Source: Paracidovorax cattleyae
GTDB lineage: Bacteria > Pseudomonadota > Gammaproteobacteria > Burkholderiales > Burkholderiaceae_C
Assembly: GCF_900104515.1 (NCBI RefSeq)
Contig: NZ_FNJL01000013.1
Coordinates: 62,001-126,000, forward strand
DNA length: 64,000 nucleotides
Direction: 5' to 3'
The notes beneath the pieces were generated by a model. It was not told the origin of the DNA. It saw nothing but the letters and a program-made list of their open reading frames with translations, and ran no database searches. Below, in pieces: positions 23,834 through 33,329 of this stretch. The position numbers and the translations under genes are program-made. Position 1 is the stretch's first letter. Every line of letters begins with the position of its first letter.

Positions 23834-25357
23834 ATGAATGCTCCCCAATCCACGGCCGTCCTGGCGCCCACGGTCAAGCTGCTCATCGGTGGCCAGTTCG
23901 TCGAATCGAAGACCACCCGATGGCGCAACGTCGTGAACCCCGCCACGCAGGAAGTGCTCGCGCGCGTGCCCTTCGCCACGCCGGAAGAGATCGACGCCGC
24001 CGTGGCCTCCGGCAAGGAAGCCTTCAAGACCTGGAAGAAGGCCGCCATCGGCGCCCGGGCGCGCATCTTCCTGAAATACCAGCAGCTCATCCGCGAGAAC
24101 ATGGCCGAACTGGCCGCGCTGCTGACGGCCGAACAGGGCAAGACCCTGCCCGATGCCGAGGGCGACGTGTTCCGTGGCCTGGAGGTGGTGGAGCACGCCA
24201 GCACCATCGGCAATCTGCAACTGGGCGAACTGGCCAACAACGTGGCCGGGGGCGTGGATACCTACACGCTGATGCAGCCGCTGGGCGTGTGTGCTGGCAT
24301 CACGCCGTTCAACTTCCCGGCCATGATTCCGCTCTGGATGTTCCCCATGGCCATTGCCACCGGCAACACCTTCGTGCTCAAGCCCAGCGAGCAGGACCCG
24401 ATGGTGACCATGCGCCTGTGCGAACTGGCGCTGGAGGCCGGCATCCCGCCCGGGGTGCTGAACGTGGTGCACGGTGGCGAGGACGCCGTGAACGCCATCT
24501 GCGACCATCCCGACATCCAGGCCATCAGCTTCGTGGGCTCCACCAGGGTGGGCACCCACGTGTACCACCGCGCCAGCCTGAATGGCAAGCGCGTGCAATG
24601 CATGATGGGCGCGAAGAACCACGCCATTGTGCTGCCCGACGCCAACAAGGAGCAGACACTCAACGCCCTGGCCGGCGCGGCCTTCGGCGCCGCGGGCCAG
24701 CGCTGCATGGCGCTGTCGGTGGTGGTGCTGGTGGGCGAGGCGCAGCAGTGGATTCCCGACCTGGTCGCCAAGGCCAGGACACTCAAGGTGAATGCCGGCA
24801 CCGAAAAGGGCACGGACGTGGGGCCGCTGGTCTCCTGCGCCGCCCGGGACCGCGTGGAGGGCCTGATCGAGCGCGGCATCGCCGATGGCGCGACGCTGGA
24901 GCTGGACGGCCGCAAGCCCCAGGTGGCGGGCTTCGAGAAGGGCAACTTCGTCGGCCCGACCATCTTCAGCGGCGTGAAGCCCGGCATGTCCATCTACGAC
25001 CAGGAAGTCTTCGGCCCCGTGCTGTGCCTGGCGGCGGCGGAGGACATCGACGAGGCGATCGAATTCATCAACGCCAACCCGAACGGCAACGGCACCGCCA
25101 TCTTCACGCAGTCGGGCGCCGCGGCCCGCAAGTTCCAGGAAGAGATCGACGTGGGCCAGGTGGGCATCAACGTGCCGATCCCCGTGCCGGTGCCACTGTT
25201 CTCCTTCTCGGGCTCGCGCGCTTCCAAGCTGGGCGACCTGGGGCCTTATGGCAAGCAGGTGGTGCTGTTCTATACGCAGACCAAGACGGTGACGGCGCGG
25301 TGGTTCGACGACAGCACGATCGGCCATGGTGTGAACACGACGATTAGCCTGAAATAA
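23834..25357 (+). CDS. mmsA: CoA-acylating methylmalonate-semialdehyde dehydrogenase
   Basis: 507 residues. Oxidises methylmalonate semialdehyde (valine, thymine) or malonate semialdehyde to propionyl- or acetyl-CoA with NAD. The IGGQFVES start, [15 protein letters not shown], the nucleotide-binding GSTRVG and the catalytic Cys in GQRCMALS match MmsA; the [20 protein letters not shown] end is diagnostic of the CoA-dependent subgroup. AGGAGA precedes the ATG. It heads a plus-strand block with an acyl-CoA dehydrogenase and mmsB. Confidence 0.95.
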   Translation: MNAPQSTAVLAPTVKLLIGGQFVESKTTRWRNVVNPATQEVLARVPFATPEEIDAAVASGKEAFKTWKKAAIGARARIFLKYQQLIRENMAELAALLTAEQGKTLPDAEGDVFRGLEVVEHASTIGNLQLGELANNVAGGVDTYTLMQPLGVCAGITPFNFPAMIPLWMFPMAIATGNTFVLKPSEQDPMVTMRLCELALEAGIPPGVLNVVHGGEDAVNAICDHPDIQAISFVGSTRVGTHVYHRASLNGKRVQCMMGAKNHAIVLPDANKEQTLNALAGAAFGAAGQRCMALSVVVLVGEAQQWIPDLVAKARTLKVNAGTEKGTDVGPLVSCAARDRVEGLIERGIADGATLELDGRKPQVAGFEKGNFVGPTIFSGVKPGMSIYDQEVFGPVLCLAAAEDIDEAIEFINANPNGNGTAIFTQSGAAARKFQEEIDVGQVGINVPIPVPVPLFSFSGSRASKLGDLGPYGKQVVLFYTQTKTVTARWFDDSTIGHGVNTTISLK

Positions 25358-25504
25358 CCCCCTGAGCCGCTGCGCGTCTTCCCCCTTTCTCTGCGTCGCT
25401 GCGCGATGCGGAAGGGGGACGCAGCCAGCGCGGCGGGGCGGCCCTTGCGCGGCTGCCGCTGGCCTGGGCCGCGCCGGTATCTGGCGCAGTGGTACAAGCG
25501 AAGG

Positions 25505-25927
25505 ATGGACATTCTCAAGATTTGGCGACGACCGACCGAGGTATCCAGAGCCGCTGGAGCCCTCGCCGTTTTGATGTGCAGTGCCGGCGCCCATGCCCAG
25601 GCGGGTGCGGCCTGCAAGCCCGGCGGCACGGTAGCCGAAACGAATGCCTGTGCGGTGCAGGCCTGGCAGCAGGCGGACACGGCCATCGCGATCCTGTACG
25701 GCGACGTGATGCGGGCGCTGTCGGCGCACGAGCGGCCGCAGCTGCGGCAGGAACAGACCGCGTGGCAGCGCGAGCGCATCACGCGGTGCAAGCAGGCGAC
25801 GCGGGCGACCGAGGCGCAGCCCGAGGGGCCGCGCCTCTACCACGAGTGCCTGACGGCCGAAACCGAAGCGCGGCGGCGGGGCCTGATGCGCTGGCTGACG
25901 CTGGAGCACCCTGCCACGAAACCCTGA
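25505..25927 (+). CDS. Exported LprI-like (DUF1311) protein
   Basis: 140 residues with a signal peptide (about 1-32, ending AHAQ) and Cys-containing mature part. The pattern TNACAVQAWQQADTAI...LYHECLTAETEARRRGL resembles the lysozyme-inhibitor LprI family (DUF1311), which has paired cysteines. Function of most members is unknown. It sits between mmsA and the acyl-CoA dehydrogenase but has no obvious link to valine breakdown. An upstream ATG at 25406 would add 33 residues that do not look like a signal sequence. Confidence 0.6.
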   Translation: MDILKIWRRPTEVSRAAGALAVLMCSAGAHAQAGAACKPGGTVAETNACAVQAWQQADTAIAILYGDVMRALSAHERPQLRQEQTAWQRERITRCKQATRATEAQPEGPRLYHECLTAETEARRRGLMRWLTLEHPATKP

Positions 25928-26002
25928 CGGGCGCGGCCCATCCACGGTGCCCGCCAGAACGAAGACAAGACAAGAACGACGAGCAGGAACGAGACACGTA
26001 CC

Positions 26003-27169
26003 ATGGATTTCGAGCTGACCGAAGAGCAATGCGCCTTTGCCGATACCGCCCGGGAATTCGCCCGGGCCGAGCTGGCGCCCCACGCCGCGCAGTGGGATGC
26101 GGAAAACATTTTCCCGCGCGAAGCCATTCGCAGCGCGGGCGCCCTGGGCTTCTGCGGGCTCTACGCACCCGAGAACGCGGGCGGCCTCGCCCTGCCCCGG
26201 CTGGACGCCACGCTGGTGTTCGAAGAGATGGCGGCCGTCGATCCCTCGACCACCGCCTTCATCACCATCCACAACATGGCGACGTGGATGCTGGGCACCT
26301 GGGCCACCGATGCGGTGAGGGACCGCTGGGGCCCGCTGCTCACGAGCGGCGAGAAACTCGCCAGCTACTGCCTGACGGAACCCGGCGCGGGCTCGGATGC
26401 GGCGTCTCTCAAGACGCGGGCCGAACGCGTGGGTGATGAGTATGTGATCAACGGCGCCAAGGCCTTCATCAGCGGCGCCGGCAGCACCGACGTGCTGGTG
26501 CTCATGGCCCGCACGGGCACACCCGATTCCGGCGCGGGCGGCATCAGCGCCTTCGCCGTGCCGGCGGATGCGGCAGGCATCCACTACGGCAAGAAGGAAG
26601 CAAAGATGGGCTGGAACAGCCAGCCCACGCGCACCGTCAGCTTCGACAACGTGCGCATCCCGGCCGACCACCTGCTGGGCGCCGAGGGCGAGGGCTTCAA
26701 GATCGCCATGAAGGGCCTGGACGGCGGCCGCATCAACATCGCCACCTGTTCGGTGGGCGCGGCACAGGGCGCGCTGGCCGCCGCGCAACAGTACATGCAG
26801 GACCGCAGGCAGTTCGGCAAGGCCATCGCCAGCTTCCAGGCACTGCAGTTCAAGCTGGCCGACATGGCGACCCAGTTGGTCGCCGCGCGGCAGATGGTGC
26901 GGCTGGCCGCCAGCAAACTCGATGCCGGTGCGCGCGACGCCTCCACCTACTGCGCCATGGCCAAGCGCTTCGCCACCGATGCGGGCTTCGACGTGGTGAA
27001 CGAGGCATTGCAGTTGCACGGCGGCTACGGCTACATCCGCGAGTATCCGCTGGAGCGCCTGCTGCGCGATGCGCGCGTGCACCAGATCCTGGAAGGCACG
27101 AACGAAATCATGCGCGTCATCATTGCCCGGCGCATGCTGGACGGCGACGCACCGGAGGCCATCCGCTGA
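26003..27169 (+). CDS. Acyl-CoA dehydrogenase (isobutyryl-CoA dehydrogenase-like)
   Basis: 388 residues, standard for the FAD-dependent family. It has the FAD block CLTEPGAGSDAASLKT, the second signature QLHGGYGYIREYPLERLLRDARV and the catalytic base Glu in ILEGTNEI. Its position between mmsA and mmsB makes isobutyryl-CoA to methacrylyl-CoA in valine catabolism the likely reaction (inference). Confidence 0.92.
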   Translation: MDFELTEEQCAFADTAREFARAELAPHAAQWDAENIFPREAIRSAGALGFCGLYAPENAGGLALPRLDATLVFEEMAAVDPSTTAFITIHNMATWMLGTWATDAVRDRWGPLLTSGEKLASYCLTEPGAGSDAASLKTRAERVGDEYVINGAKAFISGAGSTDVLVLMARTGTPDSGAGGISAFAVPADAAGIHYGKKEAKMGWNSQPTRTVSFDNVRIPADHLLGAEGEGFKIAMKGLDGGRINIATCSVGAAQGALAAAQQYMQDRRQFGKAIASFQALQFKLADMATQLVAARQMVRLAASKLDAGARDASTYCAMAKRFATDAGFDVVNEALQLHGGYGYIREYPLERLLRDARVHQILEGTNEIMRVIIARRMLDGDAPEAIR

Positions 27170-27204
27170 CGCCCCGGCCATCGCAGCCCTCTTCCGCCCA
27201 CGCC

Positions 27205-27777
27205 ATGTCCACACCGCTGCGCACCACCGTCCTGGCCGTCCACCGCGATGCCGAGCACCGGTTCTCCAAGGAGCCCGTGCCGTCCATCGTGCTGGAGGCC
27301 GGCCTGGGCGTGGCGGGGGATGCCCACCATGGGCGCACGGTGCAGCACCGCTCGCGCGCCAGGAAGTACCCTCACCTGTCCAACCTGCGGCAGGTGCACC
27401 TGATCAGCGCGTCGCTGCTGGACCATCTGCTGGAGCGGGACTTCGTCGTGGCGGCCGGCGAACTGGGTGAGAACATCACGCTGCAGTCCGCCCCCGGCCT
27501 GCAATGGCCCGACCTGATCGCCCTGCCCGCCGGCACGCGGCTGCACTTCTCGCAGGGCGCCGTGGTCGAGCTGACCGGCCTGCGCAACCCCTGCAGCCAG
27601 ATGGACCGCTTCCAGCGCGGCCTCATGGCCGCCATGCTGGACAAGGACGCGTCCGGAAACCTGGTCCGCAAGACCGGGGTGATGGGCATCGTGCTGGCGG
27701 GCGGCACCATCGCCGGCGGCGACACGGTGCAGGTGCAGGTACCGCTGCCGCCCCACCGGTCCATGGAGTGCGTCTAG
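27205..27777 (+). CDS. MOSC-domain protein
   Basis: 190 residues. The MOSC fold is seen in GLGVAGDAHHGRTVQHRSR, GELGENITLQ and TGLRNPCSQMDRFQ, where the conserved Cys of the family is present. MOSC domains handle sulfur or molybdenum cofactor; related stand-alone proteins confer resistance to N-hydroxylated compounds. It is embedded in the valine block, and its stop codon abuts the next start. Confidence 0.85.
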   Translation: MSTPLRTTVLAVHRDAEHRFSKEPVPSIVLEAGLGVAGDAHHGRTVQHRSRARKYPHLSNLRQVHLISASLLDHLLERDFVVAAGELGENITLQSAPGLQWPDLIALPAGTRLHFSQGAVVELTGLRNPCSQMDRFQRGLMAAMLDKDASGNLVRKTGVMGIVLAGGTIAGGDTVQVQVPLPPHRSMECV

Positions 27778-28236
27778 ATGCCCGCCCGCCCCCTTTCCGA
27801 CGGGATGCTGCACCTCATCGACGCCGTGCGCGATGCACTGGCGCAGCGGTGCGGCGCAGCCGCCCTGGAGGAGCGGTCGATGTTCGGCGGCCGTGCGTTC
27901 CTGGTGGACGGCAAGCTGTGCGTCGGCGTGAAGGGGGAGGAACTGCTGGTGCGCCTGCCGCCGGAGCGCCATGGCGAATTCCAGGAAATGCAGAACACGC
28001 GCGAACTCTCCCCCGGAGGCGGCATGCAGGGCTACTTCTGGATCGAGCCGCACGGCTATGCGCGTGCCGCGCAGTGGGCGTTCTGGCTGGACGAAGCCCT
28101 GGCCTACAACCCGCGCGCCAAGGCGAGCCCGAAGCGCCGGACGGCCGCCCGAAAAGCTCCGCAGGCCCCCACCGCCCCGGCCGCAAAGGCCCCGGCAACG
28201 CCGCGGCGCCACAGCATCTTCGAAGCCGATGACTGA
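27778..28236 (+). CDS. TfoX N-terminal domain protein
   Basis: 152 residues. The first 100 match the TfoX/Sxy N-terminal domain (ALEERSMFGGRAFLVDGKLCVGVKGEELLVRL). The C-terminal TfoX domain of competence regulators is missing; instead there is a basic Ala/Pro/Lys tail (about residues 115-145). The ATG follows the MOSC stop TAG directly, so the two genes are coupled. A competence role is not implied. Confidence 0.85.
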   Translation: MPARPLSDGMLHLIDAVRDALAQRCGAAALEERSMFGGRAFLVDGKLCVGVKGEELLVRLPPERHGEFQEMQNTRELSPGGGMQGYFWIEPHGYARAAQWAFWLDEALAYNPRAKASPKRRTAARKAPQAPTAPAAKAPATPRRHSIFEADD

Positions 28237-28294
28237 ACGGCCCCACCTCATCCGCGGCCCTGCGCACTGATTCACCAACCGAAGGAGACAACAC

Positions 28295-29194
28295 ATGAAG
28301 ATCGCATTCATCGGCCTGGGCAACATGGGCGGCCCCATGGCCCTGAACCTGCACAAGGCCGGCCATGACGTGAGCGCGTTCGATCTGTCCCGGCCCGCCT
28401 GCGACAGGCTGGCGGCCGACGGGGTGCGCATCGCCACCGACGCCGGCGCCTGTGTGGCAGGTGCGGAGGTGGTCATCAGCATGCTGCCGGCCAGCCCGCA
28501 CGTGGAGGCGCTCTTCCTGGGCAGCGACGGGCAGCCCGGCCTGCTGCCCCGGCTGGCCGCCGGCACGCTGGTGATCGACTGCTCGACCATCGCGGCAGCC
28601 ACCTCGCGCAAGGTGGCGGACGCTGCACGGGGGCACGGCATCGCCTTCATCGACGCGCCCGTCTCGGGCGGCACGGGCGGCGCCGTCGCCGGCACCCTGA
28701 CCTTCATGGTGGGCGGCGATGCGGCGGACCTGGAACGTGCGCGTCCGGTACTGGAGAAGATGGGTGCCAACATCTTCCACGCGGGCGGCGTGGGAGCGGG
28801 CCAGACCGCCAAGATCTGCAACAACATGCTGCTGGGCATCCTGATGGCCGGCACCGGCGAGGCCCTGGCCCTGGGCGTGGCCAACGGCCTGGACCCGGCA
28901 GTGCTCAGCGAGATCATGCGCCGCAGCTCGGGCGGCAACTGGGCCCTGGAAAAGTACAACCCCTGGCCCGGCGTCATGCCACAGGCCCCGGCGAGCAAGG
29001 AATACGCGGGAGGCTTCGGCACCGACCTGATGCTCAAGGACCTGGGGCTCGCGCAGGAGAACGCCACCGCCGTGAAGGCGGCCACGCCCCTGGGCGGGCT
29101 CGCGCGCAGCCTTTATGCGGCGCATAGCCTGGCAGGCCATGGCAGGCTGGATTTTTCCAGTATCCTGCGGCTGGTCCGCAAACCCGGCACCTGA
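28295..29194 (+). CDS. mmsB: 3-hydroxyisobutyrate dehydrogenase
   Basis: 299 residues. Oxidises 3-hydroxyisobutyrate to methylmalonate semialdehyde, the substrate of MmsA. The NAD-binding IGLGNMGGPMALNL, the substrate block DAPVSGGTGGAVAGTLTFMVGG and the catalytic Lys region GQTAKICNNMLLG are intact. It closes the valine block. An enoyl-CoA hydratase and a 3-hydroxyisobutyryl-CoA hydrolase needed for the full pathway are not in the window. Confidence 0.95.
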   Translation: MKIAFIGLGNMGGPMALNLHKAGHDVSAFDLSRPACDRLAADGVRIATDAGACVAGAEVVISMLPASPHVEALFLGSDGQPGLLPRLAAGTLVIDCSTIAAATSRKVADAARGHGIAFIDAPVSGGTGGAVAGTLTFMVGGDAADLERARPVLEKMGANIFHAGGVGAGQTAKICNNMLLGILMAGTGEALALGVANGLDPAVLSEIMRRSSGGNWALEKYNPWPGVMPQAPASKEYAGGFGTDLMLKDLGLAQENATAVKAATPLGGLARSLYAAHSLAGHGRLDFSSILRLVRKPGT

Positions 29195-29352
29195 GCCCCC
29201 TTTTCCCGGGGGCGGCCTGCAGCCGTCGCCGGGGCTCCAGAAAGGTCCCCGGGCGGTTGTCCTACGCGGCATGCAGGCATCGCGCCGCATGCTGCCGGGT
29301 ATCGCTGCCCTGCATCGCAGGGCCTTCGTCCTTCACATACCGACCGCCGACC

Positions 29353-30066
29353 ATGATCCTGCACCTGTTCCGCCAGACCGCCCCCTCCTCCCGTCCCTTG
29401 CGCCCGGCCGCAGCGCTGGCGGCTGCGGGCGCCGCGCTCGCCCTCGCGGGCTGCGGCACCCAGGGCGCAGCGCAGGGCACGCCCTCCCCCCACGCCGTGG
29501 AAGCCGCCGGCAACGCCACGAAAGTGCCGGTGCCCGGCCCGGAGCGCGCCACGGCGTCCGCCCGCCTGTTGACCACGGACGGCCAGCCCGCCGGCACGGC
29601 CGTGCTGACCGAGACGCCCAGCGGCGTGGAGATCGTCGCGCAGGTGCAGGGGCTGTCCAGCGGCCTGCACGGCTTCCACATCCACGCCAATGGCCAGTGC
29701 GCGCCCGGGCCGGATGCCGCCACCGGCAAGACCATTCCCTTCGGCGCGGCGGGCGGGCATTTCGATCCCGGCATGTCCCACCAGCACGGCCACCCCGGAA
29801 CGCCCATCGACAAGGCGCATGCCGGCGAATTGCCCAACATCAGCGTCGGCGCGGACGGCCGCGGCACGGTGCGCTACCTGAACAGCAACGTCACGCTCAC
29901 CCCGGGCAAGGCCTCCATCATGGGCCGCGCCCTCGTGGTGCACGAGAAGGAAGACGACTACAAGAGCAATCCGGCCGGCAACTCCGGCGGCCGCGTCCTG
30001 TGCGGCGTGATCGAGCCGGCGCAGCCCAGCAGCGTGGTCGGCCAGGCCACGGCGCCGCGCAACTGA
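29353..30066 (+). CDS. sodC: SodC-like Cu/Zn superoxide dismutase lipoprotein with altered Zn ligand
   Basis: 237 residues with a lipoprotein signal (lipobox LAGC near residue 35), so it should be anchored in the envelope. Copper ligands are present (GFHIH, AGGHFDP, VVHEKED), as are the disulfide cysteines (NGQC, RVLCG) and the active-site Arg in GGR. The zinc-site H-x-x-D of the family is HAGE here: Glu159 replaces the Asp ligand. The stretch HQHGHPG adds His residues in the zinc loop. It is coupled by TGATG to a TonB-dependent receptor. Superoxide dismutase activity is likely but not certain. Confidence 0.85.
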   Translation: MILHLFRQTAPSSRPLRPAAALAAAGAALALAGCGTQGAAQGTPSPHAVEAAGNATKVPVPGPERATASARLLTTDGQPAGTAVLTETPSGVEIVAQVQGLSSGLHGFHIHANGQCAPGPDAATGKTIPFGAAGGHFDPGMSHQHGHPGTPIDKAHAGELPNISVGADGRGTVRYLNSNVTLTPGKASIMGRALVVHEKEDDYKSNPAGNSGGRVLCGVIEPAQPSSVVGQATAPRN

Positions 30067-32240
30067 TGCGCATGCGCAGCAAGCCCCTGCCCCCGAACCA
30101 CCCTGCCCCTGCCCTTCAGCCCTCCGCCCCAGCCTGCCCCACCGCCGCCCGCGCTTCGGCGCCGGTCTGGGCGGTGCTGGCCGGCTATGCGCTATGGGCT
30201 GGCGTTCCGCAGCAAGCCCTGGCACAGGCCGCCGGGCCCGACCCGGCGCTGCCGGCCGTCGAGGTGTCCGGCCAGGCGGCCGCCCAGCGCCGCTTCGATG
30301 CCGCCGCCAGCCATACCGCCATCGCGGTGGATCCTTTCACGGCCGCCACGCCGCTCGTGAACCTGTCCGAGCTGCTGGCCGGCCAGCCCGGCGTGGCGGT
30401 GTCCGACCGCCAGAACTACGCGCAGGATCTCCAGATCGCGGTGCGCGGCTTCGGATCGCGCTCCACCTTCGGCGTGCGCGGCGTGCGCATCCTCGTGGAC
30501 GGCATCCCGGCCACGATGCCGGACGGCCAGGGCCAGGCGGCCACGGCCCAGCTGCCGTCCGCATCGCAGGTGGAAGTGCTGCGCGGCCCGCTCGCCCAGC
30601 AGTACGGCAACTCGGCGGGCGGCGTGCTGCAGGTCACCACGCGCGATCCGCGGGAAGGCGGCGGGGCTTCGGCCTCGGTGGCCGCCGGATCCTACGGGCA
30701 GCGGATGGCCGAGGCATCGTTCGATGCGGGCGACCGCACCCTGGGCGGGCTGGTGGACATCTCCCGCTTCGAGACCGACGGATGGCGGGACCACGGCGCC
30801 GCCCGCCGCACGCACCTGAACGCCAAGGTCGTGGCACGGCCCTCCGGCGACACCCGCGTCATGGTGCTGATGAACCTGTTCGACCAGCCGCTGTCGCAGG
30901 ACCCGCTGGGCCTGACGCGCGAGCAGTGGCGGGCCGATCCCCGCCAGGCCCCGGCGGGGGCGTACAGCTTCGACACCCGCAAGACCGTGCGGCAGAACCA
31001 GCTCGGCCTGGTGGTGGAGCACGCGCTGAGCGCAACGGACAGCGTGCGCGCAAGGCTCTACGGCGGCACCCGCAGCCTGTTCCAGACCCTGTCCTTTTCC
31101 GGCTCGGCCGCCAACAGCGCCGGTGGCGTGGTGGACCTGGACCGCGACTACTACGGCCTCGGGGCCGCCTGGACGCACAGCGACCGCACTGCCGCCGGCC
31201 TGCCCTGGTCCTGGACGGTGGGGCTGGACGCCGACCGGCTCTCCGAGCATCGCCAGGGCTTCGTCAACGATGCGGGCGTGCCCGGCGCGCTGCGGCGCGA
31301 CGAGCAGGACCGCGCGGGCAATACCGAACTCTTCGCCCAGGTGGATGCATGGATCGCCCCCACCGTGCGCGCGATCGCGGGACTGCGCGCGACGCGGGTC
31401 CGGCTGGCCGTGGACGACCGCTTTCCCGCCAGCGCCGCCAACCCCGACGACAGCGGCGAACGCACCTGGCACCGCACCAGCCCGGCGGTGGGCCTGGTCT
31501 GGGCCGCATCCGAACACCTGAACCTGTACGCCAATGCCGGCGGAGGCATCGAGACACCCACGCTGGCCGAGATGGCCTACAGCCGCACCAACAGCGGACC
31601 GAACTACGGCCTGGAAGCCGCACGCAACCGCCAGTTCGAGGTGGGCGCCAAGTGGCAGGACGGGGTGCACCGCCTGGAGGCCGCCTGGTTCGACGCTCGC
31701 ACGCGCGGGGAGATCGTTCCCGCGGCGACGGTCAATGGCCGCACGGTGTACCAGAATGCCGACCGCGTGCGCCGCCGCGGCATGGAACTGGGCTGGAGCG
31801 CGCGCATGGGCGCCTTCGTCCCGCGGGCCGCCTACACCTACCTGGACGCCTTCTTCGCCAGTCCCTACACCGGCGCGGGCGGCGTGGCGGTGCCCTCCGG
31901 CAACCGCCTGCCGGGCACGGCGCGCCACACGGTCCGCCTGTCGCTGGATTACGCGCCCGACGCACGATGGACGCTGGGCGGCGCGGTGGACTTTTCCTCC
32001 CGGGTGCAGGCCAACGACGCCAACACCGAGGCGGCCCCCGGCTATGCCGTCGCCGGTCTGCAGGCAGGCTATGGGTGGAAAACCGGAGGCTCCGTGCGCT
32101 GGCAGGCCTGGGCGCGGCTGGACAACCTGTTCGACCGCCGCTACGCAGGATCGCTGATCGTCAACGATGGCAACGGACGCTTCTTCGAGCCCGCGGCCGG
32201 CCGGCGCATCATGGTGGGACTGCGCGCGCAGCTGCTTTGA
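30066..32240 (+). CDS. TonB-dependent outer-membrane receptor
   Basis: 724 residues. A signal sequence (about 30-54) is followed by a plug domain (LSELLAGQPGVAVSDRQN, QIAVRGFGSRSTFGVRGVRILVDGIPATMPDGQGQ, VEVLRGPLAQQYGNSAGGVLQV) and a 22-strand-type beta barrel ending in aromatic-rich repeats. The plug wording is that of FecA/CirA-like receptors; the ligand is unknown. The start overlaps the sodC-like stop, which suggests a shared role, perhaps in metal uptake (inference). ATG 30072 is an alternative start. Confidence 0.9.
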   Translation: MRMRSKPLPPNHPAPALQPSAPACPTAARASAPVWAVLAGYALWAGVPQQALAQAAGPDPALPAVEVSGQAAAQRRFDAAASHTAIAVDPFTAATPLVNLSELLAGQPGVAVSDRQNYAQDLQIAVRGFGSRSTFGVRGVRILVDGIPATMPDGQGQAATAQLPSASQVEVLRGPLAQQYGNSAGGVLQVTTRDPREGGGASASVAAGSYGQRMAEASFDAGDRTLGGLVDISRFETDGWRDHGAARRTHLNAKVVARPSGDTRVMVLMNLFDQPLSQDPLGLTREQWRADPRQAPAGAYSFDTRKTVRQNQLGLVVEHALSATDSVRARLYGGTRSLFQTLSFSGSAANSAGGVVDLDRDYYGLGAAWTHSDRTAAGLPWSWTVGLDADRLSEHRQGFVNDAGVPGALRRDEQDRAGNTELFAQVDAWIAPTVRAIAGLRATRVRLAVDDRFPASAANPDDSGERTWHRTSPAVGLVWAASEHLNLYANAGGGIETPTLAEMAYSRTNSGPNYGLEAARNRQFEVGAKWQDGVHRLEAAWFDARTRGEIVPAATVNGRTVYQNADRVRRRGMELGWSARMGAFVPRAAYTYLDAFFASPYTGAGGVAVPSGNRLPGTARHTVRLSLDYAPDARWTLGGAVDFSSRVQANDANTEAAPGYAVAGLQAGYGWKTGGSVRWQAWARLDNLFDRRYAGSLIVNDGNGRFFEPAAGRRIMVGLRAQLL

Positions 32241-32290
32241 ATAGGTGGCGCCGCCCGCACGGCTGGCGCCCCCTGCCCCGCGCCCTGGTC

Positions 32291-33286
32291 TCAATCGACC
32301 TTCACGTTCGCGGCCTTGATGACCTGGGCCCATTTCTCGACCTCGGCCTTCTGGAAGGCCGCGATCTGGGTGGTGGTCAGGTCTGCCGGCTCCATGCCGA
32401 AACCCTTGAGTTTGGCCTGCATGTCGGGCTGGGCGAGTATCTTGCGGATCTCGTCGTGCAGGCGGTTGACGATGGGTGCGGGCGTTCCCGCGGGCACGAA
32501 GATCGCCTGCCAGGACACCACCTCGAAGTCCTTCAGGCTGGCCACGCCCGATTCGGCCACCGTGGGCACGTCGGGCATGGACGCCAGCCGTTTCGCCGAG
32601 GTGACGGCGATCGCCCGCAGCTTGCCGCTCTGGATGTGCGGGGCCGCGACCACGGTGGTGTCGAACATCATGTCCACCTGGCCGCCGATCACGTCCTGGA
32701 TCGCCGGCCCGCTGCCTTTGTAGGGCACATGGGTGAATTTCACGCCCGACCTGTAGGCCAGCAGTTCCAGGGCCAGGTGCTGCGAGGTACCCGTGCCGGC
32801 CGAGGCCGACGAGAGCCCGCCGGGCTTGGCCTTCGCCGCCGCGAGTACGTCCTGCAGCGTCTTGCAGGGGCTGCCGGCGGCCACCACCAGCACCACCGGG
32901 TTGGTGCCGATCAGCGTCACGGGCGCGAAGGATTTGACCGGGTCGTAGCCCAGCTTCGGGTAGAGGCCCACGTTGATCGCATGCGAGCTGATCGTGCCCC
33001 CCAGCAGCGTGTAGCCGTCCGGGGCGGCCCGCGCCGCGATCTCGGACCCCACGCTGCCGCCCGCCCCACCCTTGTTGTCCACCACCACCGTGGTGCCCAG
33101 GGCCGTGCCCAGTTGCTGGCTGATCAGCCGGCCCAGCGTGTCGGTCGTGCCGCCCGCCGCGAACGGCACCAGGTAGGTGATGGTCTTGCCCGTGGGCCAG
33201 GGCGCCTGGGCGAAGGCCGGCACGGTGCCCAGGGCGGCGCCCGCACCGAGGGCCAGGGCATGGAGGGCGAAGGTTCTGCGCTGCAT
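32291..33286 (-). CDS. Bug-family (TctC-like) periplasmic binding protein
   Basis: 331 residues with a signal peptide (QRRTFALHALALGAGAALGTVPAFAQ). It has the Bug signatures ITYLVPFAAGGTTDTLGR and GGAGGSVGSEIAARAAPDGYTLL. Bug proteins bind small carboxylates with or without the TctAB membrane partners; none are encoded here. AAGGAGAC precedes the ATG. It is the last gene of the minus-strand uronate block, so an aldarate or uronate ligand is plausible. Confidence 0.88.
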   Translation of the reverse strand: MQRRTFALHALALGAGAALGTVPAFAQAPWPTGKTITYLVPFAAGGTTDTLGRLISQQLGTALGTTVVVDNKGGAGGSVGSEIAARAAPDGYTLLGGTISSHAINVGLYPKLGYDPVKSFAPVTLIGTNPVVLVVAAGSPCKTLQDVLAAAKAKPGGLSSASAGTGTSQHLALELLAYRSGVKFTHVPYKGSGPAIQDVIGGQVDMMFDTTVVAAPHIQSGKLRAIAVTSAKRLASMPDVPTVAESGVASLKDFEVVSWQAIFVPAGTPAPIVNRLHDEIRKILAQPDMQAKLKGFGMEPADLTTTQIAAFQKAEVEKWAQVIKAANVKVD

Positions 33287-33329
33287 GGTGGTTGTCTCCT
33301 TGTTATGAAAAGGTCCCGGCCGCGGCGGC

